Positions 1 through 6,199 of a DNA stretch of 6,950 bases are shown piece by piece. The DNA is from Selenomonadaceae bacterium (GTDB lineage Bacteria > Bacillota > Negativicutes > Selenomonadales > Selenomonadaceae). The notes under the pieces are model-generated. The model ran no database searches and was not told where the DNA came from. It saw only the letters and a list, made by a program, of their open reading frames with translations. The DNA lies in NCBI GenBank assembly GCA_016286075.1, contig JAEERZ010000118.1, forward strand, positions 1 to 6,950, read 5' to 3'. Positions within the stretch are counted from its first letter, which is position 1. The number at the start of each line of letters is the position of its first letter. Both the position numbers and the translations under genes were made by a program.

Positions 1-1108
1 GCTCCCGGATTTGGAACAGGGACGATTTTTGCTTCATTTCGTCGATGAACCGTTGTACCGCAATTTCATCTGTATTCGGCAGGACGATGAAAAATTCGTC
101 GCCGCCCATGCGGAAAATCGAAGCCGATTCCGGCAGCACCATGCGAAGCAGCACGGCCGACATGCGGAGATATTCGTCGCCGACCAGATGGCCGTAAGTG
201 TCGTTGATTTTTTTCAGCCCGTTGCAGTCCGCCGAGATCAAGGCAATCGGAAAATTCTCCGGCTTGCAGACGGTCGGGAAGTATTCCCGATAGTAGCGGC
301 GATTGAACAGCCCGGTCAGCGCGTCCGTCTTCGAGCGGCGTTCCAGCTCGAACTTCAGGAGCTGCTGCTCCGTCACGTTGTTGATCAATCCGACGATGCC
401 CGTGATGTTGCCGTCGTCGTCCCGCACCGGCTCTTTGATCAGTTCCAGGAATTCCAGCTGGTTGTCGGTGTCGATCTTGATGGTGTAGCGCGTCCCTTCG
501 CCGGTGGCGAGGATGATTTTGTCGCTTTCATAGGCCTTGATCGCGTTCTCCTTGTCCTTTCGGATTTCGGGGTCGGTCTTGCCGCGAATCGTCCAGTTGG
601 GGTCGCCTTTCATGTCCAAATGATGCCAATAGTGGGTGGCAAAAATGTATTTGCCCTCCGCGTCCTTCAGATAGATGTTGGAGGGCAGCGCCCGGAGCAT
701 GCGCTCGATTTCGTAGAACGTCGCCGAGTCCTTCGCGCGGATTACGTTGGAAAGGCGCCGGAGCAAGAGCTTTCCGCTGCCGGTCGGCGTGAAGACGTCG
801 GCTGCGCCCACGTCGAGGCAGGCAAGATCTTCTTCAGCGGGCGTCCGGGGCAGCGTGCCGATGACCGGGATGGCGGCGTACAGTACGTTTTGGCTGACCG
901 TGTGGAAGAAGGAGAAGTCGGTCTGTTTCGCCATGTCCAAATCGAGGAGAACGGCGGAAATCGTTTTCCGCTGCTGCTTCAATATCTGCAGCCCTTCCTC
1001 CTCGTCGGCGGCGCGGAGAAGTTCGTATTCCGGCGTCAGCAATTCCAGGAACCGGGCGGCGGCCGGAAGCTCGGGCAGAATAATCAGGAGTCGTTTTTTC
1101 TTAGGCAT
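1..1108 (-). CDS. Diguanylate cyclase, degenerate receiver-PAS-GGDEF (3' end cut off)
   Basis: I translated the minus strand from the ATG at 1108; 369 codons stay open to the window edge. Residues about 1-125 look like a response-regulator receiver fold. The phosphoacceptor-like Asp is kept in AVLLDLDM (about 57), but the N-terminal acidic pair is replaced by hydrophobic residues and Pro (LLIILPELP), and the usual KP after the last strand is absent. Residues about 130-250 look like a PAS domain (LPSNIYLKDAEGKYIF to ITGIVGLINNVTEQQ). From about 258 a GGDEF domain follows: TDALTGLFNRR, DCNGLKKINDTYGH, and an intact MGGDEF at 334-339. This should make cyclic di-GMP from two GTP. The RxxD inhibitory site normally five residues before GGDEF is missing (PESA is there). 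Only the last part of the GGDEF domain is outside the window. The start is supported by AAGGAG at 1115-1120, six bases upstream, and a promoter further up. The PAS ligand and target process are unknown. It follows the efflux operon but is separated from it by a terminator. Confidence 0.93.
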   Translation of the reverse strand, partial: MPKKKRLLIILPELPAAARFLELLTPEYELLRAADEEEGLQILKQQRKTISAVLLDLDMAKQTDFSFFHTVSQNVLYAAIPVIGTLPRTPAEEDLACLDVGAADVFTPTGSGKLLLRRLSNVIRAKDSATFYEIERMLRALPSNIYLKDAEGKYIFATHYWHHLDMKGDPNWTIRGKTDPEIRKDKENAIKAYESDKIILATGEGTRYTIKIDTDNQLEFLELIKEPVRDDDGNITGIVGLINNVTEQQLLKFELERRSKTDALTGLFNRRYYREYFPTVCKPENFPIALISADCNGLKKINDTYGHLVGDEYLRMSAVLLRMVLPESASIFRMGGDEFFIVLPNTDEIAVQRFIDEMKQKSSLFQIRE

Positions 1109-1143
1109 GGAGGTCTCCTTTACGGGAACGATGCATTTTACAA

Positions 1144-1173
1144 ATTATAACACTTTGGGCTTGTGGAGGGCAA
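1144..1173 (-). promoter_or_regulatory. Promoter of the GGDEF gene, extended -10
   Basis: On the minus strand a perfect TATAAT (1149-1144) is preceded by TGT, giving an extended -10. TTGCCC (1173-1168) lies 18 bases upstream as a four-of-six -35. The expected transcript start is near 1137, giving a leader of about 30 nt that includes the ribosome binding site. It lies after the efflux-operon terminator, so the gene can be transcribed independently. A second TATAAT at 1181-1176 overlaps the terminator U-tract and looks less likely. Confidence 0.72.
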
Positions 1174-1180
1174 CGATTAT

Positions 1181-1226
1181 AAAAAAGCAAAAAATCCCAA
1201 GACGCAAAATCACGTCTTGGGATTTT
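1181..1226 (-). terminator. Intrinsic terminator of the RND efflux operon
   Basis: The arms at 1213-1226 and 1191-1204 are perfect 14-base complements around an 8-base loop (1205-1212). The core stem is CGTCTTGGGA with its complement. Read on the minus strand, the stem is followed by a T-rich tail (TTTTTTGCTTTTTT, 1194-1181). It begins 12 bases after the permease stop codon, which is the classic place for a Rho-independent terminator. On the plus strand the hairpin is followed by GACTTTACG, a poor U-tract, so it probably works mainly for the minus strand. Confidence 0.93.
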
Positions 1227-1238
1227 GACTTTACGCAG

Positions 1239-4200
1239 TCAGGCTTCTTCCGCCCGGTACACCGCCGCGTACATCACCGGCAGCACCAGGAGCGTCAGGA
1301 ACGTGGCGATAATCAGTCCCACGGCGATCGCCACGGCCATCGGCGCCCAGAAGGGGCTGGTCATCAGCGGGATCATGCCGAGGATGTCGGTGCCCGCCGT
1401 CAGCATGATCGGGCGGAAACGCAGCACGGCTGAGTCGATGATCGCGTCCCAAAGCGTCTCGCCTTCCGCCAGATGGTCCTTGATCTGCTCGATCAGGATG
1501 ACCGAGTTTCGGATAATCATGCCCACGAGGGCCAGCACGCCGAGGTCGGCGACGAATCCAATCGCCTGATCGAAAACGAGCATGCCGATGACGACGCCGA
1601 TGATGCCCAGAGGCGCAGTCAGAAGCGTCATGACGACGCGCTTTCCGCTCCGAAGCTGGAGCATCAGCAGCGTCATGATCAAGAATACCATCGCGGGAAC
1701 GGGCACGAGCAAATATTTCATCGACTTCGCGCTGTCCTCCATGGAGCCGCCGGCCGTAATCGAGTAGCCGAAGGGCAGGTTTTTCCGCAGCTCCGCCGTT
1801 TTGTCGTAAACCTTTTTCGCGGCGTCGTCCGCCGTTCCTTTTTGGTTGTTCGCCTGCACCGTAATCGTCGGCATCAGGTCGCGCCGCCAGATCAGCCCGT
1901 CCTCGGCGGTGAAGGAAATCTCCGCCACCTGCGACAGCGGCACGGTTCCCGTGGCAAGATACACGGGCAGGTCGCCGAGGGACGAGAGATCCCTGCGGTC
2001 TTTTTCCGCGATGCGAAGCTCGATGTCGATGGTGCGGTCGTCGCGATAATACTGCGCGATACGCGCGCCGGTCAGCTCAGTGTAAAGAGTCTGGGCGACG
2101 GCCGCGCTGGACGCGCCGAGGCTTTTCAGTTTCTCCTGGTTCAGCGTCAGGCGCACCGCTTTTGCTTTTTCGTTCCAGTCGAAATTGATTTCGGTATAGT
2201 TCGGGTCTTCCCGCATGATATCGGCAACGCCGTTGGCAATCTCGCGGACTTTGTCCTTGTCATAGCCGGAGACGCGCATCATGACCGGATAATCCGCCGG
2301 CGGGCCGGTCTGGATGAACTTGATGTTGCCGCGGACGTTGGGGAATTCCCCGTCCAGCGCGGCGCGGACGGTTTTCTCGATGGTCTTGCGGCTGTCCACG
2401 TCCTTCGCGACGATGACGAACTGCGCGTAATTGTCCGCCGGAAGCACCGGGTTCGTAGTCAGCACGAAACGCGGCGCGCCTTCGCCCACGTAGTAGGCGT
2501 AACTTTCCATATTGTCCTTTTCGCCGTCGAGGATCGCGGCGAACCGCGCGGCCTCGACCGCCGTCGCCTTTTTCGACGAGCCTTCGGGCAGGCGCATTTC
2601 GACGATGATCTCGGGGCGCATTGACGGCGGGAAGAATTCCTGTCGGACAAAGTTCATCAGCCAGATCGCGACGGCGAAAATCCCCGCCGTCGCCAGCAGC
2701 ACGATTGCCCGATGTCGCAAGAACCAGGTCAGGATATTGCGGAAGATCTGATAAAAGCGCCCCTGATACATTTCCTCGGGGGATTTTTCCTCGCCCTCGC
2801 CCTTCACGCGTATCAGATAATAGCCGAATATCGGCGTCACCGTCACGGCGGCCACCCATGAAAGCAGCAGCGCGATGGCGATAACCGGGAACAGCGCCTC
2901 GCAGAATTCCGACGCCATGCCCTTGGAAAAGGCCACGGGAATGAAGCCCGCGCAGGTAATCAGCGTGCCGGTCAGCATCGGTTTTGCCGCCGACTCGCAG
3001 GCGTAACAGGCCGCTTTCATGCGGTCCCAGCCCTGCTCCAGCTTCACGCTCATCATCTCGATGGCGATGATCGCGTCGTCCACCAGAAGCCCCAGCGAGA
3101 TAATCAGCGCGCCGAGGGAGACCTTGTGCAGGTCGATGCCCAGCATATACATGAAGCAGAACGTCCCGGCCAGCACCAGCGGAATGCAGAGGGCGACCAC
3201 CATGCCCGTCCGGAGGCCGAGGCTCATGAAGCTGGCGATCAGTACGATGATGACCGCTTCGCGCAGCGAGCCGACGAACTCGTCAATGGAATCCTTGACG
3301 ACGGCGGGCTGGTCGGAGACGCGGTGAATCTCGAAGCCCACGGGCAGCTCCCGCTGCTCCTCCTCGACGAGCTTCGTCAGATTTTCGCCGAGCTGCAGGA
3401 TATTGCCTCCCGGCTGCATGGAAATGGCGACGCCGACGGCCGGCTCGCCGTTGAAATACATCTGCGTCTCCGGCGGATCGATGGGACGGCGTTCCACCTT
3501 CGCGATATCGCCGAGGCGCAGCACGCGTTCTCCCGCCGCGATCGGCGTTTCGCGGATGGCTTCCACGTCGTCGAACTGGCCCGTCACGCGCACAAAAATA
3601 TTGTCCGACGCCGTCTCGATCATGCCGCTGGGCGCTTTGTCGTTCTGCGCCGCAACGGCGGCGGAAAGGGCCTGCGGCGAAATACCCAGTTCGGCGAGCT
3701 TCGCGTTTTCCGCTTCGACGTAGACTTTTTCCGTCTGCACGCCGATCAGGGAAACTTTCTGCACGTTTTCCACCATGGCGGCGCGGCGGCGCAGTTTTTC
3801 CGCGGCCTGCCGCATTTCCTCATAGGTGTATCCGTCGCCGGTGACCGCGTAAATCGAGCCGTACACGTCGTCGAACCGGTCGTTGTAATACGGACCGTAG
3901 ACGCCGGAGGGCAGATCCTTTTTCACGTCTTCGCCGAAATTCCGAAGGTCGCGCCAGGTCGGGCGAATATCTTCTTTCGGCACGTCGTCGCGCAGATTGA
4001 TATAGATGACCGTCTGTCCGGGCCGGGAATAGCTCTTGATGTAGTCGACGCCCGGAATGTCGCGGAACTTGCTTTCCAGCTTATCCGTGACCTGCTGCTC
4101 CATTTCCGCCGCCGTTGCGCCGGGCCACGCCGCCGACACGACCATCATGCGGATGGTGAAGGCGGGGTCCTCCATGCGGCCCAGCCGGTAGTACGAAAAA

Positions 4201-4280
4201 ATGCCCGCGATGAACGTGACGATGACGAAATACCAGACGAGGTCGCGGTTTTTCAGCGAAAGCTCGGTAATATTCTTCAT
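1239..4280 (-). CDS. RND efflux permease, AcrB/HAE-type
   Basis: This 1013-residue protein is near the usual 1020-1050 for AcrB-type pumps. Such pumps are trimeric inner-membrane proton antiporters that export drugs, dyes, detergents or lipids through an adaptor and an outer-membrane channel. The layout is complete: TM1 at about 13-31, a large periplasmic porter loop to about 338, TM2-TM6 at about 340-490, TM7 at about 525-545, a second loop to about 852, and TM8-TM12 at about 856-1005. The proton-relay pair is D401-D402 in TM4 (GLLVDDAIIAIE). R954 and T961 match AcrB R971 and T978 (LRFRPIMLT). The AcrB K940 position is R924 (GMIIRNSVILIEQ), a conservative change. The N-terminus resembles the branch that includes TriC-like pumps (RLGRMEDPAFTIRMMVV), from memory only. 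The substrate cannot be told. The start ATG overlaps the adaptor stop in ATGA, implying translational coupling. No frameshift was seen, and a strong terminator follows. Confidence 0.95.
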   Translation of the reverse strand: MKNITELSLKNRDLVWYFVIVTFIAGIFSYYRLGRMEDPAFTIRMMVVSAAWPGATAAEMEQQVTDKLESKFRDIPGVDYIKSYSRPGQTVIYINLRDDVPKEDIRPTWRDLRNFGEDVKKDLPSGVYGPYYNDRFDDVYGSIYAVTGDGYTYEEMRQAAEKLRRRAAMVENVQKVSLIGVQTEKVYVEAENAKLAELGISPQALSAAVAAQNDKAPSGMIETASDNIFVRVTGQFDDVEAIRETPIAAGERVLRLGDIAKVERRPIDPPETQMYFNGEPAVGVAISMQPGGNILQLGENLTKLVEEEQRELPVGFEIHRVSDQPAVVKDSIDEFVGSLREAVIIVLIASFMSLGLRTGMVVALCIPLVLAGTFCFMYMLGIDLHKVSLGALIISLGLLVDDAIIAIEMMSVKLEQGWDRMKAACYACESAAKPMLTGTLITCAGFIPVAFSKGMASEFCEALFPVIAIALLLSWVAAVTVTPIFGYYLIRVKGEGEEKSPEEMYQGRFYQIFRNILTWFLRHRAIVLLATAGIFAVAIWLMNFVRQEFFPPSMRPEIIVEMRLPEGSSKKATAVEAARFAAILDGEKDNMESYAYYVGEGAPRFVLTTNPVLPADNYAQFVIVAKDVDSRKTIEKTVRAALDGEFPNVRGNIKFIQTGPPADYPVMMRVSGYDKDKVREIANGVADIMREDPNYTEINFDWNEKAKAVRLTLNQEKLKSLGASSAAVAQTLYTELTGARIAQYYRDDRTIDIELRIAEKDRRDLSSLGDLPVYLATGTVPLSQVAEISFTAEDGLIWRRDLMPTITVQANNQKGTADDAAKKVYDKTAELRKNLPFGYSITAGGSMEDSAKSMKYLLVPVPAMVFLIMTLLMLQLRSGKRVVMTLLTAPLGIIGVVIGMLVFDQAIGFVADLGVLALVGMIIRNSVILIEQIKDHLAEGETLWDAIIDSAVLRFRPIMLTAGTDILGMIPLMTSPFWAPMAVAIAVGLIIATFLTLLVLPVMYAAVYRAEEA

Positions 4281-5368
4281 GGCTTCCCGGCCTCCGCGCC
4301 GAGGCGCACTTCCTCGCCCTCGTGGAGTTTATGGACGCCCGCCGTCACCACCACGTCGCCGCTCTCCAATCCGCGGACGATCGCTTCGTTTGAGCCGAAG
4401 GATTCTACGGAAACCTCGCGCAGCGTTACTTTTCCGTCCTTGACGAGCCACACGCAGGGTTTTTCCCCCGTCTGGTAGATTGCGGAAAGCGGCAGTGTCG
4501 TTGTCGTTTTTGTCTTGTTATCCGGCTTCGCGCCCGACACGCGGACGCTGGCCGTCATGCCCAGCGCCATGCCCGCGGGTGGCGTCGGAATCGAGACGCG
4601 CACTTTGTAAGTCCGGGTCGCGCGGTCCGCCATCGGCGCGATTTCGCGCACGACGCCCCGGGTCTTGGCCGCTTCCATGGCCCAGAAGGAAACCTCGACG
4701 TTCTTGCCGACGGCGATATCGGCCAACCGGTTTTCCGGCACGTGAATCTCGACTTCCAGCTCGCCGGATTCCACGAAGGTCAGCACCGTCTGCCCGGCGG
4801 CGACCACCTGCCCGGCTTCCGCCGTCAAGCCGGAGACTACGCCGTCGGCGTCGGCGACAAGCTCCGTATAGGAAAGCGCGTTGTGCGCCTGCGTCGCTTG
4901 TGCCTCGGCGGTTTGGTAAGCGGCGAGAGCCGCGTCATAGGACGCCTGGTATTGGTCGAGCACTGCCGCCGCCACGGCCTCAGCCGCATAAAGTTCGCGG
5001 TAACGGGCGAGATTGGTTTCCGCCAGCGCAAGCTGCGCGCCCGCCGACTCCGCCTGCGCGTCCGCCGCGGCCGTCTTTTGCGCTACGTCTTTCGGGTCGA
5101 TGCGCATCATCACGGCGCCGGCGGCCACGCGGTCGCCGAGCTGTACGCTGCGCTCGATGATCTGCCCGCCCACTTGGAACGCCATATTCTTTTCATATCG
5201 TCCATGCACGCTGCCCGAGTATTCCGCCGACTGCGCCGCGCTCCCGACGGACACCGTCTGCGTGCGCACCAGCGGCAGCTTCGGTTCCGGCGCCGCTTCC
5301 TTGCCGCAGCCTGAGAAGATTACCGCCGAAAGCAAAAGAGCGGCGCCTATCGTCATGTTTCGATTCAT
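4277..5368 (-). CDS. RND efflux periplasmic adaptor lipoprotein (membrane fusion protein)
   Basis: This is the adaptor that links the inner-membrane pump to an outer-membrane channel. From the ATG at 5368 it has 363 residues. A lipoprotein signal is clear: basic start, hydrophobic stretch LLLSAVIFSG, then Cys21 followed by GKEAAPEP, so it should be lipid-anchored and periplasmic. The two lipoyl half-motifs are GGQIIERSVQLGDRVAAG (about 67-84) and ADGVVSGLTAEAGQVVAAG (about 174-192). They flank an alanine-rich alpha-helical hairpin (about 94-165). A beta-barrel (about 203-280) and a membrane-proximal domain (about 285-363) follow. I prefer 5368 over the in-frame ATG at 5380: GGAGG (5378-5374) lies five bases before 5368, while the upstream ATG overlaps that site. 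In the hairpin tip the channel-contact motif R-x3-L-x6-S-x4-D reads R122, L126, A133, D138, so the Ser is Ala. The stop overlaps the permease start by four bases. Confidence 0.95.
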   Translation of the reverse strand: MNRNMTIGAALLLSAVIFSGCGKEAAPEPKLPLVRTQTVSVGSAAQSAEYSGSVHGRYEKNMAFQVGGQIIERSVQLGDRVAAGAVMMRIDPKDVAQKTAAADAQAESAGAQLALAETNLARYRELYAAEAVAAAVLDQYQASYDAALAAYQTAEAQATQAHNALSYTELVADADGVVSGLTAEAGQVVAAGQTVLTFVESGELEVEIHVPENRLADIAVGKNVEVSFWAMEAAKTRGVVREIAPMADRATRTYKVRVSIPTPPAGMALGMTASVRVSGAKPDNKTKTTTTLPLSAIYQTGEKPCVWLVKDGKVTLREVSVESFGSNEAIVRGLESGDVVVTAGVHKLHEGEEVRLGAEAGKP

Positions 5369-5392
5369 AGTTTCCTCCATATACGTTACTAT

Positions 5393-5415
5393 AGCCCTCC
5401 CCAGAGGGGAAGGCT
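5393..5415 (-). repeat. Hairpin between the DUF2905 and adaptor genes
   Basis: The arms AGCCCTCCCC and GGGGAAGGCT surround the loop AGA. Nine of ten positions pair in DNA; in a minus-strand transcript the exception is a G-U pair, so the RNA stem is complete. No U-tract follows, so it is not a standard terminator. It may be a REP-like palindrome, an mRNA stabiliser or a processing site setting adaptor and pump level against DUF2905. The core CTCCCCAGAGGGG (5397-5409) recurs exactly at 5881-5893 in the enolase-side intergenic repeat. A TATAGT (5393-5388, minus) overlaps its edge, but I see no matching -35. Confidence 0.6.
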
Positions 5416-5429
5416 AAATCGTAAACAAT

Positions 5430-5651
5430 TCAACGTCTGAAAAACAGATTCAATAACAGCGACAGTACGATACTGATAATCGCGCAGGTCGCCAGCGGGA
5501 AATGGACGGACCAATTTTCGCCGCCGAAATGGAAGTCTCCAGGAAGCTGGCCCAGCGGAAACAATCGTCCGCCAAAATAGAAAAACGCGCCGACCGCCAA
5601 AAGCAGCGCGCCGAAAATCATCATCGTGCGCCCGATCTGCTGTGCGTCCAT
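5430..5651 (-). CDS. DUF2905 family small membrane protein
   Basis: A 73-residue protein with two predicted membrane helices (about 8-26 and 52-70). The short loop between them carries the family signature PLGQLPGDFHF, followed by WSVHFPLATCAIISIVLSLL. This matches DUF2905, a widespread family of unknown function and about 70 residues, so the gene looks full length. The start at 5651 is supported by GGGGAGGAG (5666-5658), six bases upstream, and by a good promoter further up. The pump adaptor starts about 60 bases downstream on the same strand with a hairpin but no clear terminator between, so read-through into the efflux genes is possible. A functional link to the pump is not shown; these proteins often sit beside unrelated housekeeping genes. 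Confidence 0.9.
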   Translation of the reverse strand: MDAQQIGRTMMIFGALLLAVGAFFYFGGRLFPLGQLPGDFHFGGENWSVHFPLATCAIISIVLSLLLNLFFRR

Positions 5652-5699
5652 CGCGTTCTCCTCCCCGTTGAGATTTCAAGTTCTATTTTGTATTCCTAT

Positions 5700-5728
5700 A
5701 TTATAGCACAGCAGGGAAATAAAGTGAA
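5700..5728 (-). promoter_or_regulatory. Promoter of DUF2905, possibly of the whole efflux operon
   Basis: On the minus strand a perfect TATAAT (5705-5700) is preceded by TGC, an extended -10. TTCACT (5728-5723) sits 17 bases upstream as a four-of-six -35. The predicted leader is about 40 nt and holds the GGGGAGGAG ribosome site. This is the best minus-strand promoter upstream of the pump genes, so they may be co-transcribed from it. I see no convincing dyad operator next to the adaptor gene and no regulator gene in the window. Confidence 0.75.
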
Positions 5729-5794
5729 AAAATAGCGGGAAGCGTTTGTTTCTTTTACTGTCGCACTCTTGTTGCAAAATCGGAAATCATTTCC

Positions 5795-5816
5795 AAATGT
5801 TTCACGTGAAACATTT
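5795..5816. other. parS: parS centromere site (ParB/Spo0J binding)
   Basis: The 16-mer TGTTTCACGTGAAACA at 5798-5813 is a perfect palindrome and, from memory, exactly matches the near-universal chromosomal parS consensus. Perfect symmetry extends three more bases on each side, for 22 bp in total. ParB (Spo0J) binds such sites, loads as a CTP-dependent clamp, spreads, and recruits SMC for origin segregation. It lies in non-coding DNA in the gap between the divergent DUF2905 and enolase genes, as expected for a functional site. Chromosomal parS sites cluster near the replication origin, so this locus is probably in the origin domain (inference). A second small palindrome, GGAAATCATTTCC at 5782-5794, abuts it. 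Confidence 0.9.
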
Positions 5817-5820
5817 CCTT

Positions 5821-5915
5821 TCCGGGGGTGGGCGTCGCCCTCCCCCGGAGCCCCCGCCCACGCGAGGGAGACCCTCGCGGCTCCCCAGAGGGGCCTGCGG
5901 GCCCGGTATTCCGCG
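5821..5915 (-). repeat. GC-rich three-hairpin repeat module, left copy (inverted)
   Basis: Read on the minus strand this element begins CGCGGAATACCGG (5915-5903) and then has three hairpins. H1 (5891-5904) has a 5-bp GGGCC/GGCCC stem with a four-base loop. H2 (5861-5879) has an 8-bp CGCGAGGG/CCCTCGCG stem with a three-base loop. H3 (5821-5849) has an 8-bp TCCGGGGG/CCCCCGGA stem, a T-T mismatch and an inner GGGC/GCCC stem. The same order, loop sizes and leading motif occur in the opposite orientation at 6113-6199. It also holds CTCCCCAGAGGGG (5881-5893), shared with the hairpin before the adaptor gene. It resembles a REP/BIME-type palindromic repeat; no coding content is credible. Confidence 0.8.
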
Positions 5916-5972
5916 GTGAAAACTCAGAATAACTTATCGGATAGTTCATCCCGCGATTCAGCCTCTTGCCAA

Positions 5973-6056
5973 CTTATACTTTAGCCCATTTTTGCGGGTT
6001 TTGGATTCGGCGGCGCAGGCGTAATCTAAATTATGTAAAATGGGCTAAAGCTTAAG
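5973..6056. repeat. Inner 20-bp inverted repeat pair
   Basis: The arms at 5973-5992 and 6037-6056 match at 18 of 20 positions; the inner 14 (CTTTAGCCCATTTT and its complement) are perfect. They enclose 44 bases with no evident gene. The axis, near 6014.5, is the same as that of the outer arms: ATCCCGCG at 5948-5955 with its complement at 6073-6080, ATAAC at 5929-5933 with GTTAT at 6095-6099, and TATTCCGCG at 5907-5915 with its complement at 6113-6121. No U-tract makes it a terminator and no target-site duplication is obvious. It could be the inside of a MITE-like element or a long structured RNA. Confidence 0.78.
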
Positions 6057-6112
6057 CTGTTATAACCGTAAGCGCGGGATAAATAATCATTTAGGTTATC
6101 ACAATCGCACGT

Positions 6113-6199
6113 CGCGGAATATCCGGCCCCGCAGGGCCCTAAGGAGGGTTCCAAAGGGAGGAACTCCCTTTGCAGGGTTCGCAGGGGCGGCGCCCCTGC
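6113..6199 (+). repeat. GC-rich three-hairpin repeat module, right copy
   Basis: This is the plus-strand counterpart of the module at 5821-5915. It starts CGCGGAATATCCGG. H1 (6125-6138) has a 5-bp GGCCC/GGGCC stem and a CGCA loop. H2 (6152-6172) has a 9-bp CAAAGGGAG/CTCCCTTTG stem and a GAA loop. H3 (6181-6199) has an 8-bp GCAGGGGC/GCCCCTGC stem and a three-base loop. The leading motif and the GCAGG inside H1 are close to the left copy. The H2 and H3 stems differ in sequence, yet both sides changed together so pairing is kept. An alternative hairpin, GTTCC/GGAAC (6148-6164), would compete with H2. Confidence 0.8.

Noticed and set aside
3126..4478. Long plus-strand open frame (450 codons) opposite the permease, with similar ones at 11-1150 and 1473-2624
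   Set aside because: These are antisense shadows of high-GC genes: rich in Arg, His, Asp and Val, with no ribosome site, no family resemblance, and fully overlapped by well-supported minus-strand genes.
4734..4751. CACGTGAA inside the adaptor gene as a second parS
   Set aside because: Only the central hexamer and part of one flank match; the other half-site fits one of five bases, and it lies within coding sequence.
5388..5393. TATAGT as the -10 of a private adaptor promoter
   Set aside because: No acceptable -35 at 16-18 bases, the spacer would be occupied by the hairpin, and the leader would be only about 13 nt.
5755..5984. Small open frames on both strands across parS and the GC-rich repeat
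   Set aside because: Their residues simply translate the palindromes (for example FHVKH from parS and GRGLRG from the GC hairpins); there is no start context and a better non-coding explanation exists.
5973..6056. Bidirectional intrinsic terminator between eno and DUF2905
   Set aside because: The flanking genes diverge from this gap, so none ends here; the loop is 44 bases and no U-tract follows either arm.
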